The notes beneath the pieces were generated by a model. The model had not been told where the DNA came from. It did no database searches and saw nothing but the letters and a program-made list of their open reading frames with translations. The position numbers and the translations under genes were made by a program. Below, piece after piece: positions 33,549 to 42,970 of a stretch of 57,464 nucleotides of DNA (position 1 is the stretch's first letter; each line of letters opens with the position of its first letter). Source of the DNA: Chloroflexota bacterium (GTDB lineage Bacteria; Chloroflexota; Limnocylindria; QHBO01); the NCBI GenBank assembly GCA_025699005.1, contig JAILWI010000002.1:367246-424709 (forward strand), given 5' to 3'.

Positions 33549-36500
33549 ATGGGCACGCCGGACGACTACCGTGAACTGCACGCTCACACGAACTTCAGCT
33601 TCCTCGACGGTGCCAGCCACCCCGAGGAGCTGATCGCCCGCGCGGCCCAGCTCGGCATGGCGGGCCTGGCCATCACCGACCATGCCGGCCTCTATGCGGC
33701 GGTGCGTGCCTGGAAGGCGGCGCAGGAAACCGAGACCGATGCCGCCCGCGAGGCCGGTCTGCGGCCGGTCGGCCCGATCATCGGTCTCGAGCTGACGATT
33801 CCGCGCACCGACGAGGAGGTGCGACGCGCCCGGCGCGGCCGAAAGCTCAACGACCCGCTGCGCGGCGCGAAGGCGAGCCGCGGCTGGCCGGGCGAGCACC
33901 ATGCCGGACCGATGCCGGGCGACCATCTCGTCCTCCTGGCCCGGGACGTCGATGGCTACACCGCCCTCAGCCGCCTCGCGTCGCGCGGGCACCTGGCGGG
34001 GGAGAAGCAGTTCCCGGTCTTCGAGCGTGCGCTCGTGACGGCGGCCCTCGACGAGGCGCGGGGCCACCTCGTCGGGCTGTCCGGCTGCCGCAACGGCCAG
34101 GTGCCGCGGCTCGTGCTGGCCGGCGACCGTTCCGCGGCCCTCCAGGCGGCACGCACCTGGGCCCGCCACTTCGCCGACGGTGACTTCCACGTCGAGCTGA
34201 GCCACCACCTCGAGCCGGACGACGACTGGCTCGCGTGCCAGCTCGCGGAGCTCGCCGCCGAAGCCGGCCTGCCGACGGTCGTGACGAACGAGGTCCACTA
34301 CGCCGATCCCGGCGGCCATCGGCTCCAGGACGTGCTCGTCTGCATTCGCCATGGCGCGACGCTGGAGGAGGCGCGCGAGCTCCTCCTGCCGAATGCCGAG
34401 TACCGCCTGAAGACCGGCGCCGAGCTGGCCGACATCGGGGCAGCGCTTCCCGACGAGGCGAGCCGTCGCGCGTGGGCGGCCGGCATGGAGCGCAGCGCCG
34501 TCATCGGCGAGGGGTGCCGGCTCGAGCTCGGCTTCGAGCGTTATCGGTTTCCGGGCTTCACCGTGCCGGCCGGCGAGACCGCGTTCTCCTATCTCTACCA
34601 GCTTGCCCACGACGGCTTACGGCAGCGTTACCGGCCGATCACCAAGCGGGCCCTGTCGCAACTGACCCACGAGCTCGACGTCATCGACCGGACGAACCTC
34701 GCCGAGTTCTTCCTCATCGTGTGGGACCTCATGGAGTTCGCCCGTGCCGGCGGGATCATCGGCCAGGGGCGGGGGAGCGCCGGCGACTCGATCGTGGCGT
34801 ACTGCCTGGGCATCACCAAGGTGGATCCGATCGAGCACAAGCTCCTCTTCGAGCGCTTTATCAACGAGGCGCGAGCGCTCCCCGACATCGACATCGATTT
34901 CGACGTCAACCGGCGCGAGGAGGTGATCCAGTACCTCTACACCCGCTACGGCGCCGATCACGCCGCCATGGTCTGCACGATCATCACGTACCGCGCCCGC
35001 AGCGCCGTGCGCGAGGTGGCCAAGGCGCTCGGCTTCCCGGCCGAGGGGATCGACGCGCTGGCCAAGGCGCTCGACACGCGCGACGCGACCGACGTGGCAC
35101 GCGACCTCGCCCTGGATGGCTCGTTCGCCTGGCTGTTCGAGGAGCTCGGTGTCGACATGGCCGATGCCGCCGTGCCGCCCGGGCGCGATGGCCGCGGGAG
35201 TGGCACCGGACTGGTGCATCGGACCTCGGACTCGTCGTGGAACTCGCGGCCGCGGCCGACGCTCGATCCACGACCGGTGAGCGAGGGCGGCTGGTACCCG
35301 CCGAAACGGGCACGCGTGCTCGACACCTCGGTCACGAGCGTGCGGCACGAGTCGGAGACGACGAAGCGATACGCGCGCTCCGGAGAGCTGGCCGGAACCG
35401 AGCTGCGGCTCCCGACGCCGCGCGACAACGGCTCGCCCGGTCCGTCGAGCGGACGACCGAAGACGGTGAGCGTCGACCCCGAGAGCGGCATGCCGATCGA
35501 GGAGCGTCGGCGGGTGCGGGTCGTGCCGGAGGCGGGCGCCGCTTCCGGGATCGGGAGAGGCGGGGGAGTTGCCCTGGAGCGGAGCTATCGGCCAGGTTCG
35601 GACGAAATCGGGCCGCATGATGGCCACCTGTTGCAGCCGGGGGTACCAGGCCGCGACGATGGCGCCCCAACGTGGCCGTTAGTTCCGCTGGCGGGCAACC
35701 CCGGGGGCGAATCCAACCCGTCCGCCCATCCAGCCCGCAACCGGTGGCAGTGGTTGCTCCAGCTGTGCGCCGAGATCGACGGCTTCCCGCGGCACCTCGG
35801 CATCCACGTGGGCGGCATGCTCGTGACGCGGACTCCCCTCATCGACCTCGTCCCGATCGAGCGAGCCACGATGCCCGACCGCGTCGTCACCCAGTACGAC
35901 AAGGAGGACATCGAGCAGCTCGGCCTCGTGAAGATCGACCTCCTCAGCCTCCGCACCCTGGGCGTGGTGTCCGACGCCCTGGATCGCATCGAGCGCGACA
36001 CGGACGAACGCATCGACCTCGACAGCCTCCCGCACGACGACCCCGAGGTGTATCGGTCCATCCAGGCAGCCGATACGGTCGGCATGTTCCAGATCGAGAG
36101 CCGCGCCCAGATGCAGTCGCTCCCCAAGGCGCGCCCCGAGCGCTTCGAGGACCTCGTCGTCCAGGTCGCGATCATCCGTCCCGGCCCGGTCCAGGGCAAC
36201 GCGGTTCACCCCTACCTGCGACGCCGCGCGGGCGAGGAGGAGGTCACCTATGCCCACCCGTCCCTGGAGCCGATCCTCAGCGACACCCTCGGCGTGATCC
36301 TCTACCAGGAGCAGGTCATGCAGGTCGCCATCGACGTGTGCGGCTACACCGCGGTCGAGGCCGACATCTTCCGCAAGGCGATGGGCTCCCACCGCAGCCA
36401 CGCGAAGATGCAGGCCGAGCGGGGGAGGTTCGTCGGCGGCGCCATCCGCACCGGCCTGACGCCGGAGGATGCGGAGGAGCTGTTCCAGAAGTGCTCCGCC

Positions 36501-37484
36501 TTCGCCGAGTTCGGCTTCGCACGTGCCCATGCCGCGGCCTTCGCGAAGATCAGCTACGACACCGCCTGGCTGAAGCGCTACTGGCCGGCGCACTACACCG
36601 TCGGCGTGCTGAACAACCAGCCGATGGGCTTCTACAGCCCCGCGGTCGTCATCAACGACGCGAAGCGCCACGGCATCGCCGTCCTGCCCATCGACGTCAA
36701 CGAGTCCGCCTGGGAGCACGACACGCGGCGCATCGGCGATGCGTGGGCGATCCGGCTGGGGCTGCGCCAGGTGAAGGGGATCGACGAGCGCGCGCGCGAG
36801 ACCCTGGAGACGGAACGCGAGCGCGGGCCCTACACCTCCGTCCGCGACTTCGTCGCCCGCACGGGGCTCGGCGAGCAGGTCGTCGAGCGGCTCATCAGCA
36901 TCGGCGCGTTCGACTGGACCGATGCGCCCCGCCGCGAGCTCCTCTGGCAGCTGCGCACCACCCTGGCCGATGCCGACCCCGAGCATCCCGCGCTCGGCCT
37001 GACGGACGATGCGCAACGTGCGCTGGGTGCCTCCCTGCCGCCGATGACCGACGCGGAGAAGGTGGCGGCCGACTACCGCGACACCGGTGTTTCGCCGACC
37101 CTCCACGCCGTCGAGCTGTTCCGCGAGCGCCTCGCGGCGCGCGGCGTGATCACGATCACCGAGGCGGCCGGGCGGCGCGATCGGACGATGCTCCGGCTGG
37201 CCGGCCTGGCGGTCAGTGTCCAGCACCCGATGACGGCGAAGAACTTCGTGTTCATCGCGCTCGAGGACGAGACCGGGATGATCAACGTCACCCTGCGTCC
37301 GAACGTGTACCAGGCGCACCGGGCGCTGCTGCACCGGCATCCGCTGCTCGTGATCGACGGGCGGCTCCAGGTGGAGGGCGCGGTGCTCAACGTCGTGGCC
37401 ACGCGCCTCCGTTCGGTGGACGAGACCCTCGATGGACCGTCGGAGCGGTTCGATCTCGCGAAGCAGCAGCGCATGTTCCGCTGA
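33549..37484 (+). CDS. dnaE2: Error-prone DNA polymerase DnaE2 (ImuC)
   Basis: A 1311-residue C-family polymerase, the catalytic part of the ImuA-ImuB-DnaE2 mutasome. The N-terminal PHP domain starts YRELHAHTNFSFLDGA. The catalytic aspartates lie in LPDIDIDFD, after the GQGRGSAGDSIVAYCLGI block. The FPRHLGIHVGG and RPGPVQGN motifs, HhH and C-terminal OB domain (LAGLAVSVQHPMTAKNFVFIALEDE) follow. Compared with the usual 1050-1100 residues it carries about 185 extra, disordered residues (roughly 543-729) just before the FPRHL block, part of them from a 132-base repeat. The ATG has no Shine-Dalgarno. Confidence 0.93.
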   Translation: MGTPDDYRELHAHTNFSFLDGASHPEELIARAAQLGMAGLAITDHAGLYAAVRAWKAAQETETDAAREAGLRPVGPIIGLELTIPRTDEEVRRARRGRKLNDPLRGAKASRGWPGEHHAGPMPGDHLVLLARDVDGYTALSRLASRGHLAGEKQFPVFERALVTAALDEARGHLVGLSGCRNGQVPRLVLAGDRSAALQAARTWARHFADGDFHVELSHHLEPDDDWLACQLAELAAEAGLPTVVTNEVHYADPGGHRLQDVLVCIRHGATLEEARELLLPNAEYRLKTGAELADIGAALPDEASRRAWAAGMERSAVIGEGCRLELGFERYRFPGFTVPAGETAFSYLYQLAHDGLRQRYRPITKRALSQLTHELDVIDRTNLAEFFLIVWDLMEFARAGGIIGQGRGSAGDSIVAYCLGITKVDPIEHKLLFERFINEARALPDIDIDFDVNRREEVIQYLYTRYGADHAAMVCTIITYRARSAVREVAKALGFPAEGIDALAKALDTRDATDVARDLALDGSFAWLFEELGVDMADAAVPPGRDGRGSGTGLVHRTSDSSWNSRPRPTLDPRPVSEGGWYPPKRARVLDTSVTSVRHESETTKRYARSGELAGTELRLPTPRDNGSPGPSSGRPKTVSVDPESGMPIEERRRVRVVPEAGAASGIGRGGGVALERSYRPGSDEIGPHDGHLLQPGVPGRDDGAPTWPLVPLAGNPGGESNPSAHPARNRWQWLLQLCAEIDGFPRHLGIHVGGMLVTRTPLIDLVPIERATMPDRVVTQYDKEDIEQLGLVKIDLLSLRTLGVVSDALDRIERDTDERIDLDSLPHDDPEVYRSIQAADTVGMFQIESRAQMQSLPKARPERFEDLVVQVAIIRPGPVQGNAVHPYLRRRAGEEEVTYAHPSLEPILSDTLGVILYQEQVMQVAIDVCGYTAVEADIFRKAMGSHRSHAKMQAERGRFVGGAIRTGLTPEDAEELFQKCSAFAEFGFARAHAAAFAKISYDTAWLKRYWPAHYTVGVLNNQPMGFYSPAVVINDAKRHGIAVLPIDVNESAWEHDTRRIGDAWAIRLGLRQVKGIDERARETLETERERGPYTSVRDFVARTGLGEQVVERLISIGAFDWTDAPRRELLWQLRTTLADADPEHPALGLTDDAQRALGASLPPMTDAEKVAADYRDTGVSPTLHAVELFRERLAARGVITITEAAGRRDRTMLRLAGLAVSVQHPMTAKNFVFIALEDETGMINVTLRPNVYQAHRALLHRHPLLVIDGRLQVEGAVLNVVATRLRSVDETLDGPSERFDLAKQQRMFR
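35568..35699 (+). repeat. 132-base palindrome-ended repeat, copy 2 (inside dnaE2)
   Basis: It begins GTTGCCCTGGAGCGGAGC and ends GTTCCGCTGGCGGGCAAC, with the same inverted-repeat ends and internal GATGGCC.CCTG block as the imuB copy, and CCCAACGTGGCCGTTAG shared exactly. It is exactly 132 bases, occupying codons 674-717 of dnaE2, but in a different reading phase from imuB. The conservation is therefore at the DNA or RNA level and not the protein level. Confidence 0.75.
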
Positions 37485-37493
37485 CCGGCCGCG

Positions 37494-37832
37494 CTACTCG
37501 CCCCAGTCGAGCAGCACCGCCGCCTCGTTCCCGGGCACCGACGCGCGGTGTCCGGGCGGGATGTCCAGGTACGTGCCGGGGCCGGCCTCGACCGAGCTGC
37601 CGTCATCCATCTCGTAGCGGATCCGGCCGCTGATCACGTACTCGAGATGATGGAGCGGACAACTCGTCAGACCGTCGGTCATCGGCTGGATGTGCGCGTC
37701 CCAGCTCCAGCCCGGCTCGAGGATGGAACGGACCACCGTCGCGTCCCCGATCATCACGTACTCGGACCGACCCGGTCCGAACTCGGCCACCTCGTCGGGC
37801 TCGTCGAAGCTCCGTGCCTGCACGCTCGCCAT
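37494..37832 (-). CDS. Single-domain cupin protein
   Basis: 112 residues with a cupin barrel: GWSWDAHIQPMTDGLTSCPLHHLEYVISGRIRYEMDDG is cupin motif 1 (with HHLEY), and PGTYLDIPPGHRASVPGNE is motif 2. Likely metal-binding; substrate unknown. The ATG at 37832 has GGGAGG upstream, while the in-frame extension to 38081 is non-coding in character. Convergent with dnaE2, with a 9-base gap and no evident terminator. Confidence 0.82.
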   Translation of the reverse strand: MASVQARSFDEPDEVAEFGPGRSEYVMIGDATVVRSILEPGWSWDAHIQPMTDGLTSCPLHHLEYVISGRIRYEMDDGSSVEAGPGTYLDIPPGHRASVPGNEAAVLLDWGE

Positions 37833-37974
37833 GTTGGTGCCTCCCAGGAACGATATCGCGATGATTGTCCGCCGAGACGGCAAGCGCGCCCGTGCAGGGA
37901 ACCCATCGACGCGCGGGCGCGTCAGACCCGGTGCTGCAGCATCGATCCCACGCCCCGTACAAGGAGGACGGACG

Positions 37975-39042
37975 ATGCGACGTCCCTGGCTTTCGATGGT
38001 GGTCGCCACGGCCGCCCTGCTCATCACCGCCGCGCCCACGCTGGCATGCGGCGGCCTCATCGGCCCGAACGGGGCCGTCAACCTCCTCCGAACGACGACG
38101 TTCGCCGGCTACCACGACGGCGTGGAGCACTACGTCACCGCGTTCGAGTTCGCCGGCGGCGGTGGCGCCTTCGGCTCCATCACCCCGCTCCCGGGCATCC
38201 CGACCGACGTCATCAGGGGCGGCGACTGGACGCTCCAGCGCCTGGTCCGCGAGACCGACCCGGTCGACGAGTTCGCATTCCTCCGCGACGCGGGAGCCAT
38301 TCCCGCCGCTGGCGGAGAGGCCGAGGTGCTGCTCGAGACGACGATCGACGCGCTCGACATCACCATCCTGCGCGGCGGCGGCGACGAGGTCGGGCTGTGG
38401 GCCAAGAACCACGGCTTCCGCCTCCCACCCGATGCGCCCGAGGTGCTGGACTTCTACGCCGACCGCAGCCCAATCTTCATGGCGGCCGCCTTCGACGCCG
38501 ATGCCGCCGCGGCGCGCGGCCAGGCGATCGGTGACGGCACGCCGGTCCATCTCGTGATCCCGACCGACAACCCCTGGGTGCCGTTGCGCGTCCTGGGCCT
38601 CGGGAAGGCCGATGCGGAGATCGTCGAGGCCGACGTCTACCTGCTCACCGACATTCGACCGGCGCTCCTCCCGAAGGCGGGCGCGTTCGCCGAGTCCGAC
38701 GGGCTGATCCTCGACCACAGCGCTCCCGCCACCGATCTCCTGCTGTCCGACCTGCGCTCGGACGTTGGCATGGAGTGGGTCCCCGAGGAGGCGTGGCTCA
38801 CGAAGGTCGTGGTGTCGGCCGAGGCCGGCGACCTCGACTTCGATCTCGCGATCGATGCGTCCGGCGCGGGAGCCCCCTCGCCGATCGACGCCGGCTACGT
38901 CCCGTTCACCGACAACCCGGTGCCGCGCGCGCCCGTGGCGGCCTATCTCCTGCTCGCGGCTCTCGCAGTCATCGCGGTCCCGCTCGCGATCGAGCGATCG
39001 ACCCGACCCGGCTCGCGGCTGCCGCCCCTCGCCGGCGCATGA
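37975..39042 (+). CDS. Exported DUF2330-like protein with C-terminal membrane anchor
   Basis: 355 residues. The signal peptide (residues 1-24) is followed at once by ACGGLIGPNG, the Cys-Gly-Gly start typical of DUF2330 proteins. A beta-rich extracellular part follows, then a C-terminal transmembrane helix (AYLLLAALAVIAVPLAI) and basic tail. AAGGAGG lies 7 bases before the ATG. It overlaps the cupredoxin gene by 4 bases, so the two are probably made together. The molecular role is unknown. Confidence 0.78.
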   Translation: MRRPWLSMVVATAALLITAAPTLACGGLIGPNGAVNLLRTTTFAGYHDGVEHYVTAFEFAGGGGAFGSITPLPGIPTDVIRGGDWTLQRLVRETDPVDEFAFLRDAGAIPAAGGEAEVLLETTIDALDITILRGGGDEVGLWAKNHGFRLPPDAPEVLDFYADRSPIFMAAAFDADAAAARGQAIGDGTPVHLVIPTDNPWVPLRVLGLGKADAEIVEADVYLLTDIRPALLPKAGAFAESDGLILDHSAPATDLLLSDLRSDVGMEWVPEEAWLTKVVVSAEAGDLDFDLAIDASGAGAPSPIDAGYVPFTDNPVPRAPVAAYLLLAALAVIAVPLAIERSTRPGSRLPPLAGA

Positions 39043-39446
39043 AGCTCCGGTCCGTCCGCGGCGTGGCGGCCGTGGTCCTGCTCATTGCAGCGTCCACGGT
39101 CGCCGGCTGTGGGGCGTCGCCGCAGGTCGTGACGCTCACGATCCACTACTCGGGGTTCGATCGCACGGAGGTGACGATCCCGCGCGGCGTGCCGGTCACG
39201 TTCGTCCTCGTGAACGAGGATCCGATCGACCACGAGTGGCTCATCGGCGACGAGGAGTTCCACGAGGCCCATCGCAGCGGCACGCACGAGCGCCACGACG
39301 CCGTCCCGACCGAGGTCACGGTGCCGGCGCTCGAGACCGTCTCGACCACGATCACGTTCGACGAGGCGGGGTCCCTGGCATTCATCTGCCACCTGCCCGG
39401 CCACGAGGCCTACGGCATGGTCGGCGTCCTGACCGTGACCGGGTGA
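39039..39446 (+). CDS. Cupredoxin-type lipoprotein
   Basis: 135 residues. A lipoprotein signal (LLIASTVAGC-like, residues 12-24) is followed by a type 1 copper fold. The ligands are visible: His in DPIDHEWLIGD, then Cys, His and Met in FICHLPGHEAYGM. Such proteins carry electrons or bind copper at the outer membrane face. The ATG overlaps the DUF2330-like stop (ATGA). Confidence 0.85.
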   Translation: MKLRSVRGVAAVVLLIAASTVAGCGASPQVVTLTIHYSGFDRTEVTIPRGVPVTFVLVNEDPIDHEWLIGDEEFHEAHRSGTHERHDAVPTEVTVPALETVSTTITFDEAGSLAFICHLPGHEAYGMVGVLTVTG

Positions 39447-39493
39447 GGCGTCCGTATACTGCCGCTCGTGCTGCACCACGATCCGTCCGCCTC

Positions 39494-39967
39494 ATGAGCC
39501 GGGCGGGCCCACCGGAACCGGGGCTTCAAGGCCAGTCCCAGCTGCGCGGCATCCTCCGGATCGCAGGGCCGGCCATGGTCGGCATCGGCCTGCTCCTGAC
39601 CATCATCGCGATGGCTGACTTCTTCGCCGCCTTCGGCGGGTTCGGCGTGCCCGGCAACTTCTGGATGGCGTTCATCGGGCTGCCCCTCATCGGCATCGGC
39701 AGTGCGATCACGAAGTTCGCCTACCTCGGCCCGGCCTCGCGCTACGTCGCGGGCGAGGTGACGCCCACGATTCGCGACACGCTCGGAGCGCTGGGCATCG
39801 GGGGAGGGACGACGACCTGCGCGTCCTGCGGAGGCAGCAACGCGGCCGACGCCACCTACTGCGACGACTGCGGCGCGCCGATGCGACGCGTGTGCCCGAG
39901 CTGCCGCACGGCCAATGCCGGCGACGCGAAGTTCTGCAAGAGCTGCGGAGCCGACCTGCCGGTCTAG
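39494..39967 (+). CDS. Membrane protein with double zinc ribbon
   Basis: 157 residues. Two transmembrane segments (about 22-45 and 57-75) are followed by two zinc ribbons: CASC...CDDC and CPSC...CKSC with ADLPV at the end. The double zinc-ribbon tail is common on bacterial membrane or regulatory proteins. The TAG stop shares CTAG with the stop of the convergent VIT gene. Role unknown. Confidence 0.75.
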   Translation: MSRAGPPEPGLQGQSQLRGILRIAGPAMVGIGLLLTIIAMADFFAAFGGFGVPGNFWMAFIGLPLIGIGSAITKFAYLGPASRYVAGEVTPTIRDTLGALGIGGGTTTCASCGGSNAADATYCDDCGAPMRRVCPSCRTANAGDAKFCKSCGADLPV

Positions 39968-40773
39968 ACCGCCGCTTCCGGCGCCCCGAGCAGGACCGGC
40001 AGGATGCTGCCGAAGAAGTAGCCCGCGATGCCGGCCACCGCGCCGAGGAGAAGGATCTCGAATCCTGAGGCCCACCACGAGCGGTGCGTCCACCGGCTCT
40101 TCAGCGCACCGATGCCGAAGAGCACGGCAAGCGTGGCACCGACCGACGCGATGACCGCGGGCCCGCTCGCCACGAAGAGATGCGGCAGGATCGGCGGGAT
40201 CGTGCCGAGCGCGAACGCGCCGCCCATGACGATCGCGCCCTGGAACGGCGAGCCGCCCCCCTCCTCGACCGCCAGCCCGAGCTCCTTCTCCACCATCGTC
40301 TTCAGGAGAACCTCCGGGTGCTGTGCCATGAGCCGGGCGACGGCGAGCGCGTCGTCGTGGGGGAGCCCGTCCTCCTCGAACATGTAGGCGACCTCGGCCT
40401 CGGCCTCGCCCGGTCGCTCGTGCACCTCCTCGCGCTCGTCCGCGATCTGGGCCTCGAAGATCTCGCGCTGGCTCTTGCTGCCGATGTACTCGCCGGCGGC
40501 CATGCTGAAGATCCCGGCCAGCCCGGACGCGATGCCCGCAACCAGCACGGCATAGCGATCGCTGGTCGCGCCGGCGACGGTGCTGACCACGGCCAGCGTG
40601 CTGACGAGCCCGTCCTGGGCGCCGAAGATCGCCTCGCGGATCTCGCCGAGCAGCCCGGCGCGTTTCCGCTCGTCCTCGAGGTGGGTGCGCAGGAACTCGT
40701 GGTCGAACTCGGCGGCCTTCATGTCGGCGCGCGCGTCTTCGTCGGCCAGCAGCTCGGCCGTGCGTTCCTCCAT
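39964..40773 (-). CDS. VIT1/CCC1-family iron/manganese transporter
   Basis: 269 residues of the VIT family. The first helix motif is REAIFGAQDGLVSTLAVVSTVAGA, followed by GLAGIFSMAAGEYIGSKSQREIFEAQI. A cytosolic metal-binding helical domain rich in Glu lies between helices 2 and 3 (ADEREEVHERPGEAEAEVAYMFEEDG). Three further transmembrane helices complete it. Family members export Fe2+ or Mn2+ using protons. It lies 35 bases after argF on the same strand and may be read through from the arginine operon. Confidence 0.9.
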   Translation of the reverse strand: MEERTAELLADEDARADMKAAEFDHEFLRTHLEDERKRAGLLGEIREAIFGAQDGLVSTLAVVSTVAGATSDRYAVLVAGIASGLAGIFSMAAGEYIGSKSQREIFEAQIADEREEVHERPGEAEAEVAYMFEEDGLPHDDALAVARLMAQHPEVLLKTMVEKELGLAVEEGGGSPFQGAIVMGGAFALGTIPPILPHLFVASGPAVIASVGATLAVLFGIGALKSRWTHRSWWASGFEILLLGAVAGIAGYFFGSILPVLLGAPEAAV

Positions 40774-40808
40774 GCGCCGATGCTAGCTGAGCCGGACCGC
40801 GAGGGTCG

Positions 40809-41771
40809 TCAGGCCTCGCCGACGAGCGCGATAAGCAGCGCCTCCTGGACGTAGCGCCGGTTCTCCGCCTGCTCCAGTGCGACCGACCGCGGTCCATCGA
40901 GCACCTCCGCAGCGATCTCCTCGCCGCGGTGTGCGGGCATGCAGTGCATGGCGACGACGTCCGGTGACGCGGCCACCAGGAGGTCGGTCGTGACCTGGTA
41001 GCTCGCGAACCGGTCGCGTCGCTCGTCGGCCTCCGCCTCGCGCCCCATGCTCGCCCAGACGTCGGTGTAGACCGCGTCCGCGTCCGCGACCGCCGACCGG
41101 GCATCGGTCCCGACGGTGATCCGTCCACCGGATCCCGAGGCCAGCTCGCCGGCGCGCGCGACGATCGTCGGATCCGGCCCGTAGGCGGGAGGCGTGGCGA
41201 CCCGAACGTCGAGTCCGGCGACCGCCCCGCCGAGGAGGAGCGAGTGCGCGACGTTGTTGCCGTCGCCGACGTAGGCGAGCTTCAGACCGGCGAGCCGCCC
41301 GAAGTGCCGGCGAAGGGTCAGGAGGTCGGCCAGCGCCTGGCAGGGATGCTCGTCATCGGTCAGCGCGTTGATGATCGGGACGTCCGATGCCGCGGCCATC
41401 TCGGTCAGCGTCGCATGCGCGAACGTGCGCAGCACGACCGCGTCGACGAGCCGGGAGAGGTTCCGCGCAACGTCCGCCGCAGTCTCGCGACGACCCAGAC
41501 CGACCTCGTCCGGCCCGAGCGCGATGGCGTGACCCCCGAGGGCGTTCACCGCGACCTCGAAGCTGACCCGGGTCCGCAGGCTCGGCTTCTCGAAGAGCAG
41601 CGCCACCTGGCGTCCGATGAGAGGGCGCTCCCGATCCGCCGCGTGGCGCTGCGACCGGAGCCCGTCCGCCCGGTCGAGCAGCGCACCGAGCCCGAGCTCC
41701 GCGAAGTCCGCGGCGCCCACCAGGTGCCTCGGAGAGCCGGCCGCCGGTGGCCGTTCCGCGGTGACCGTCAT
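40809..41771 (-). CDS. argF: Ornithine carbamoyltransferase
   Basis: ArgF joins carbamoyl phosphate (made by the divergent carAB) to ornithine, giving citrulline. It has 320 residues. The carbamoyl-phosphate motif is FEKPSLRTRVSFE, ornithine and phosphate binding includes DDEHPCQALADLLT, and HCMPAHRGEEI is the HCLPAHRG-type signature. The ATG at 41771 overlaps the argD stop by 4 bases. Upstream in-frame codons belong to the argD region. It is last of the nine-gene arg operon. Confidence 0.95.
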   Translation of the reverse strand: MTVTAERPPAAGSPRHLVGAADFAELGLGALLDRADGLRSQRHAADRERPLIGRQVALLFEKPSLRTRVSFEVAVNALGGHAIALGPDEVGLGRRETAADVARNLSRLVDAVVLRTFAHATLTEMAAASDVPIINALTDDEHPCQALADLLTLRRHFGRLAGLKLAYVGDGNNVAHSLLLGGAVAGLDVRVATPPAYGPDPTIVARAGELASGSGGRITVGTDARSAVADADAVYTDVWASMGREAEADERRDRFASYQVTTDLLVAASPDVVAMHCMPAHRGEEIAAEVLDGPRSVALEQAENRRYVQEALLIALVGEA

Positions 41772-42970
41772 GTTGCGGCCCCCGCACGCTCGAGCGCATG
41801 GCCGACGCGGTCGGCCGCGATGCCCACCTCGTCCGATGTGATCACGAGCGGCGGGACGAGGCGCAGCGTCGTATCGCCGGTGGCATTCACGAGGAGGCCG
41901 AGCTCCCGCGCCTCCGCCACAGCGGCACGCGCGATCGGCTCGCGAGTCTCGAGCCCCAGCATCAGCCCGCGCCCGCGGACCTCGGCCAGCACGCCGGCGC
42001 CGACGAGTGGCTGGAGCGCGGCGACAAGCTCGGCGCCGCGGGCGCGGGCGTTGCCGGCGAGGTCTTCCTCGTCGAGAACCCGGAGCGTGGCGAGGGCGGC
42101 GGCACACGAGAGGGGATTGCCCCCGAGCGTCGTGCCGTGGTCGCCAACCTGGAATGCTGCTGCCGCCTCACGGACCAGCAACGCGCCGATCGGGATGCCG
42201 CCGGCCAGCCCCTTGGCCAGCGTCACGGCGTCCGGGACGACCCCCGACGGCTCGAAGGCGAAGAAGGTCCCGGTTCGGCCCATGCCGGTCTGAATCTCGT
42301 CGAGCACGAGCAGCGCGCCGACGCGATCGCAGGCCTCGCGTGCTGCGGCGAGGTACTCGTCCCTCAGCGGATGGACCCCGCCCTCGCCCATGATCGGCTC
42401 GAGGATGACGGCGCAGGTCGCGTCGGTCACCGCGTCGGTCAACGCCTCGATGTCGTTCGGCGGGACATGACGGAACCCGGCCGGCAGCGGCGCGAACGGC
42501 GCCTGGTACTTCGGCTGACCGGTGGCTGCCAGCGAACCGAGCGTGCGCCCGTGGAACGAGCCGGTCAGTGACACGATCTCGTGCGCGCCTCGCTCGCGAC
42601 CGTGGCGCCGGGCGAGCTTGATGGCGGCTTCGTTCGCCTCGGTTCCGGAGTTGGTGAAGAACGCACGGTCGAACGGCGACCGGGCCACGAGCGCCTCGGC
42701 GAGCTCGATCTGGGGCAGGGTGAAGTAGAGGTTCGAGACCTGCACCAGGGTGGATGCCTGGCGCGAGACCGCCTCGGCGACGGCCGGATGCGCGTGGCCG
42801 AGCACGTTCACCGCGATGCCCGCCACGAGATCCAGGTAGTCGCGGCCCTCGTCGTCGGTCACCCAGCAGCCGCGCCCGCTGACCAGGGTCAGCGGCTGGC
42901 GCGCGTACGTCTGGAGGTGAACCCGGGCCTCGCGGCTCGCGGTCGTCGCCGGCGCGGTCACGTCGCTCAC
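41768..42970 (-). CDS. argD: Acetylornithine aminotransferase
   Basis: ArgD is the PLP aminotransferase that converts N-acetylglutamate semialdehyde to N-acetylornithine. It has 400 residues. The PLP lysine is K253 in TLAKGLAGGIPIGALL. FFTNSGTEANEAAIKLAR and LLVLDEIQTGMGRTG are the class III markers. The GTG at 42970 overlaps the argA stop (GTGA). The longer in-frame extension lacks family sequence. Confidence 0.95.
   Translation of the reverse strand: MSDVTAPATTASREARVHLQTYARQPLTLVSGRGCWVTDDEGRDYLDLVAGIAVNVLGHAHPAVAEAVSRQASTLVQVSNLYFTLPQIELAEALVARSPFDRAFFTNSGTEANEAAIKLARRHGRERGAHEIVSLTGSFHGRTLGSLAATGQPKYQAPFAPLPAGFRHVPPNDIEALTDAVTDATCAVILEPIMGEGGVHPLRDEYLAAAREACDRVGALLVLDEIQTGMGRTGTFFAFEPSGVVPDAVTLAKGLAGGIPIGALLVREAAAAFQVGDHGTTLGGNPLSCAAALATLRVLDEEDLAGNARARGAELVAALQPLVGAGVLAEVRGRGLMLGLETREPIARAAVAEARELGLLVNATGDTTLRLVPPLVITSDEVGIAADRVGHALERAGAAT

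Noticed and set aside
35679..37340. 553-codon open frame on the minus strand inside dnaE2
   Set aside because: Antisense shadow caused by high GC third positions. dnaE2 on the plus strand has full family motifs here.
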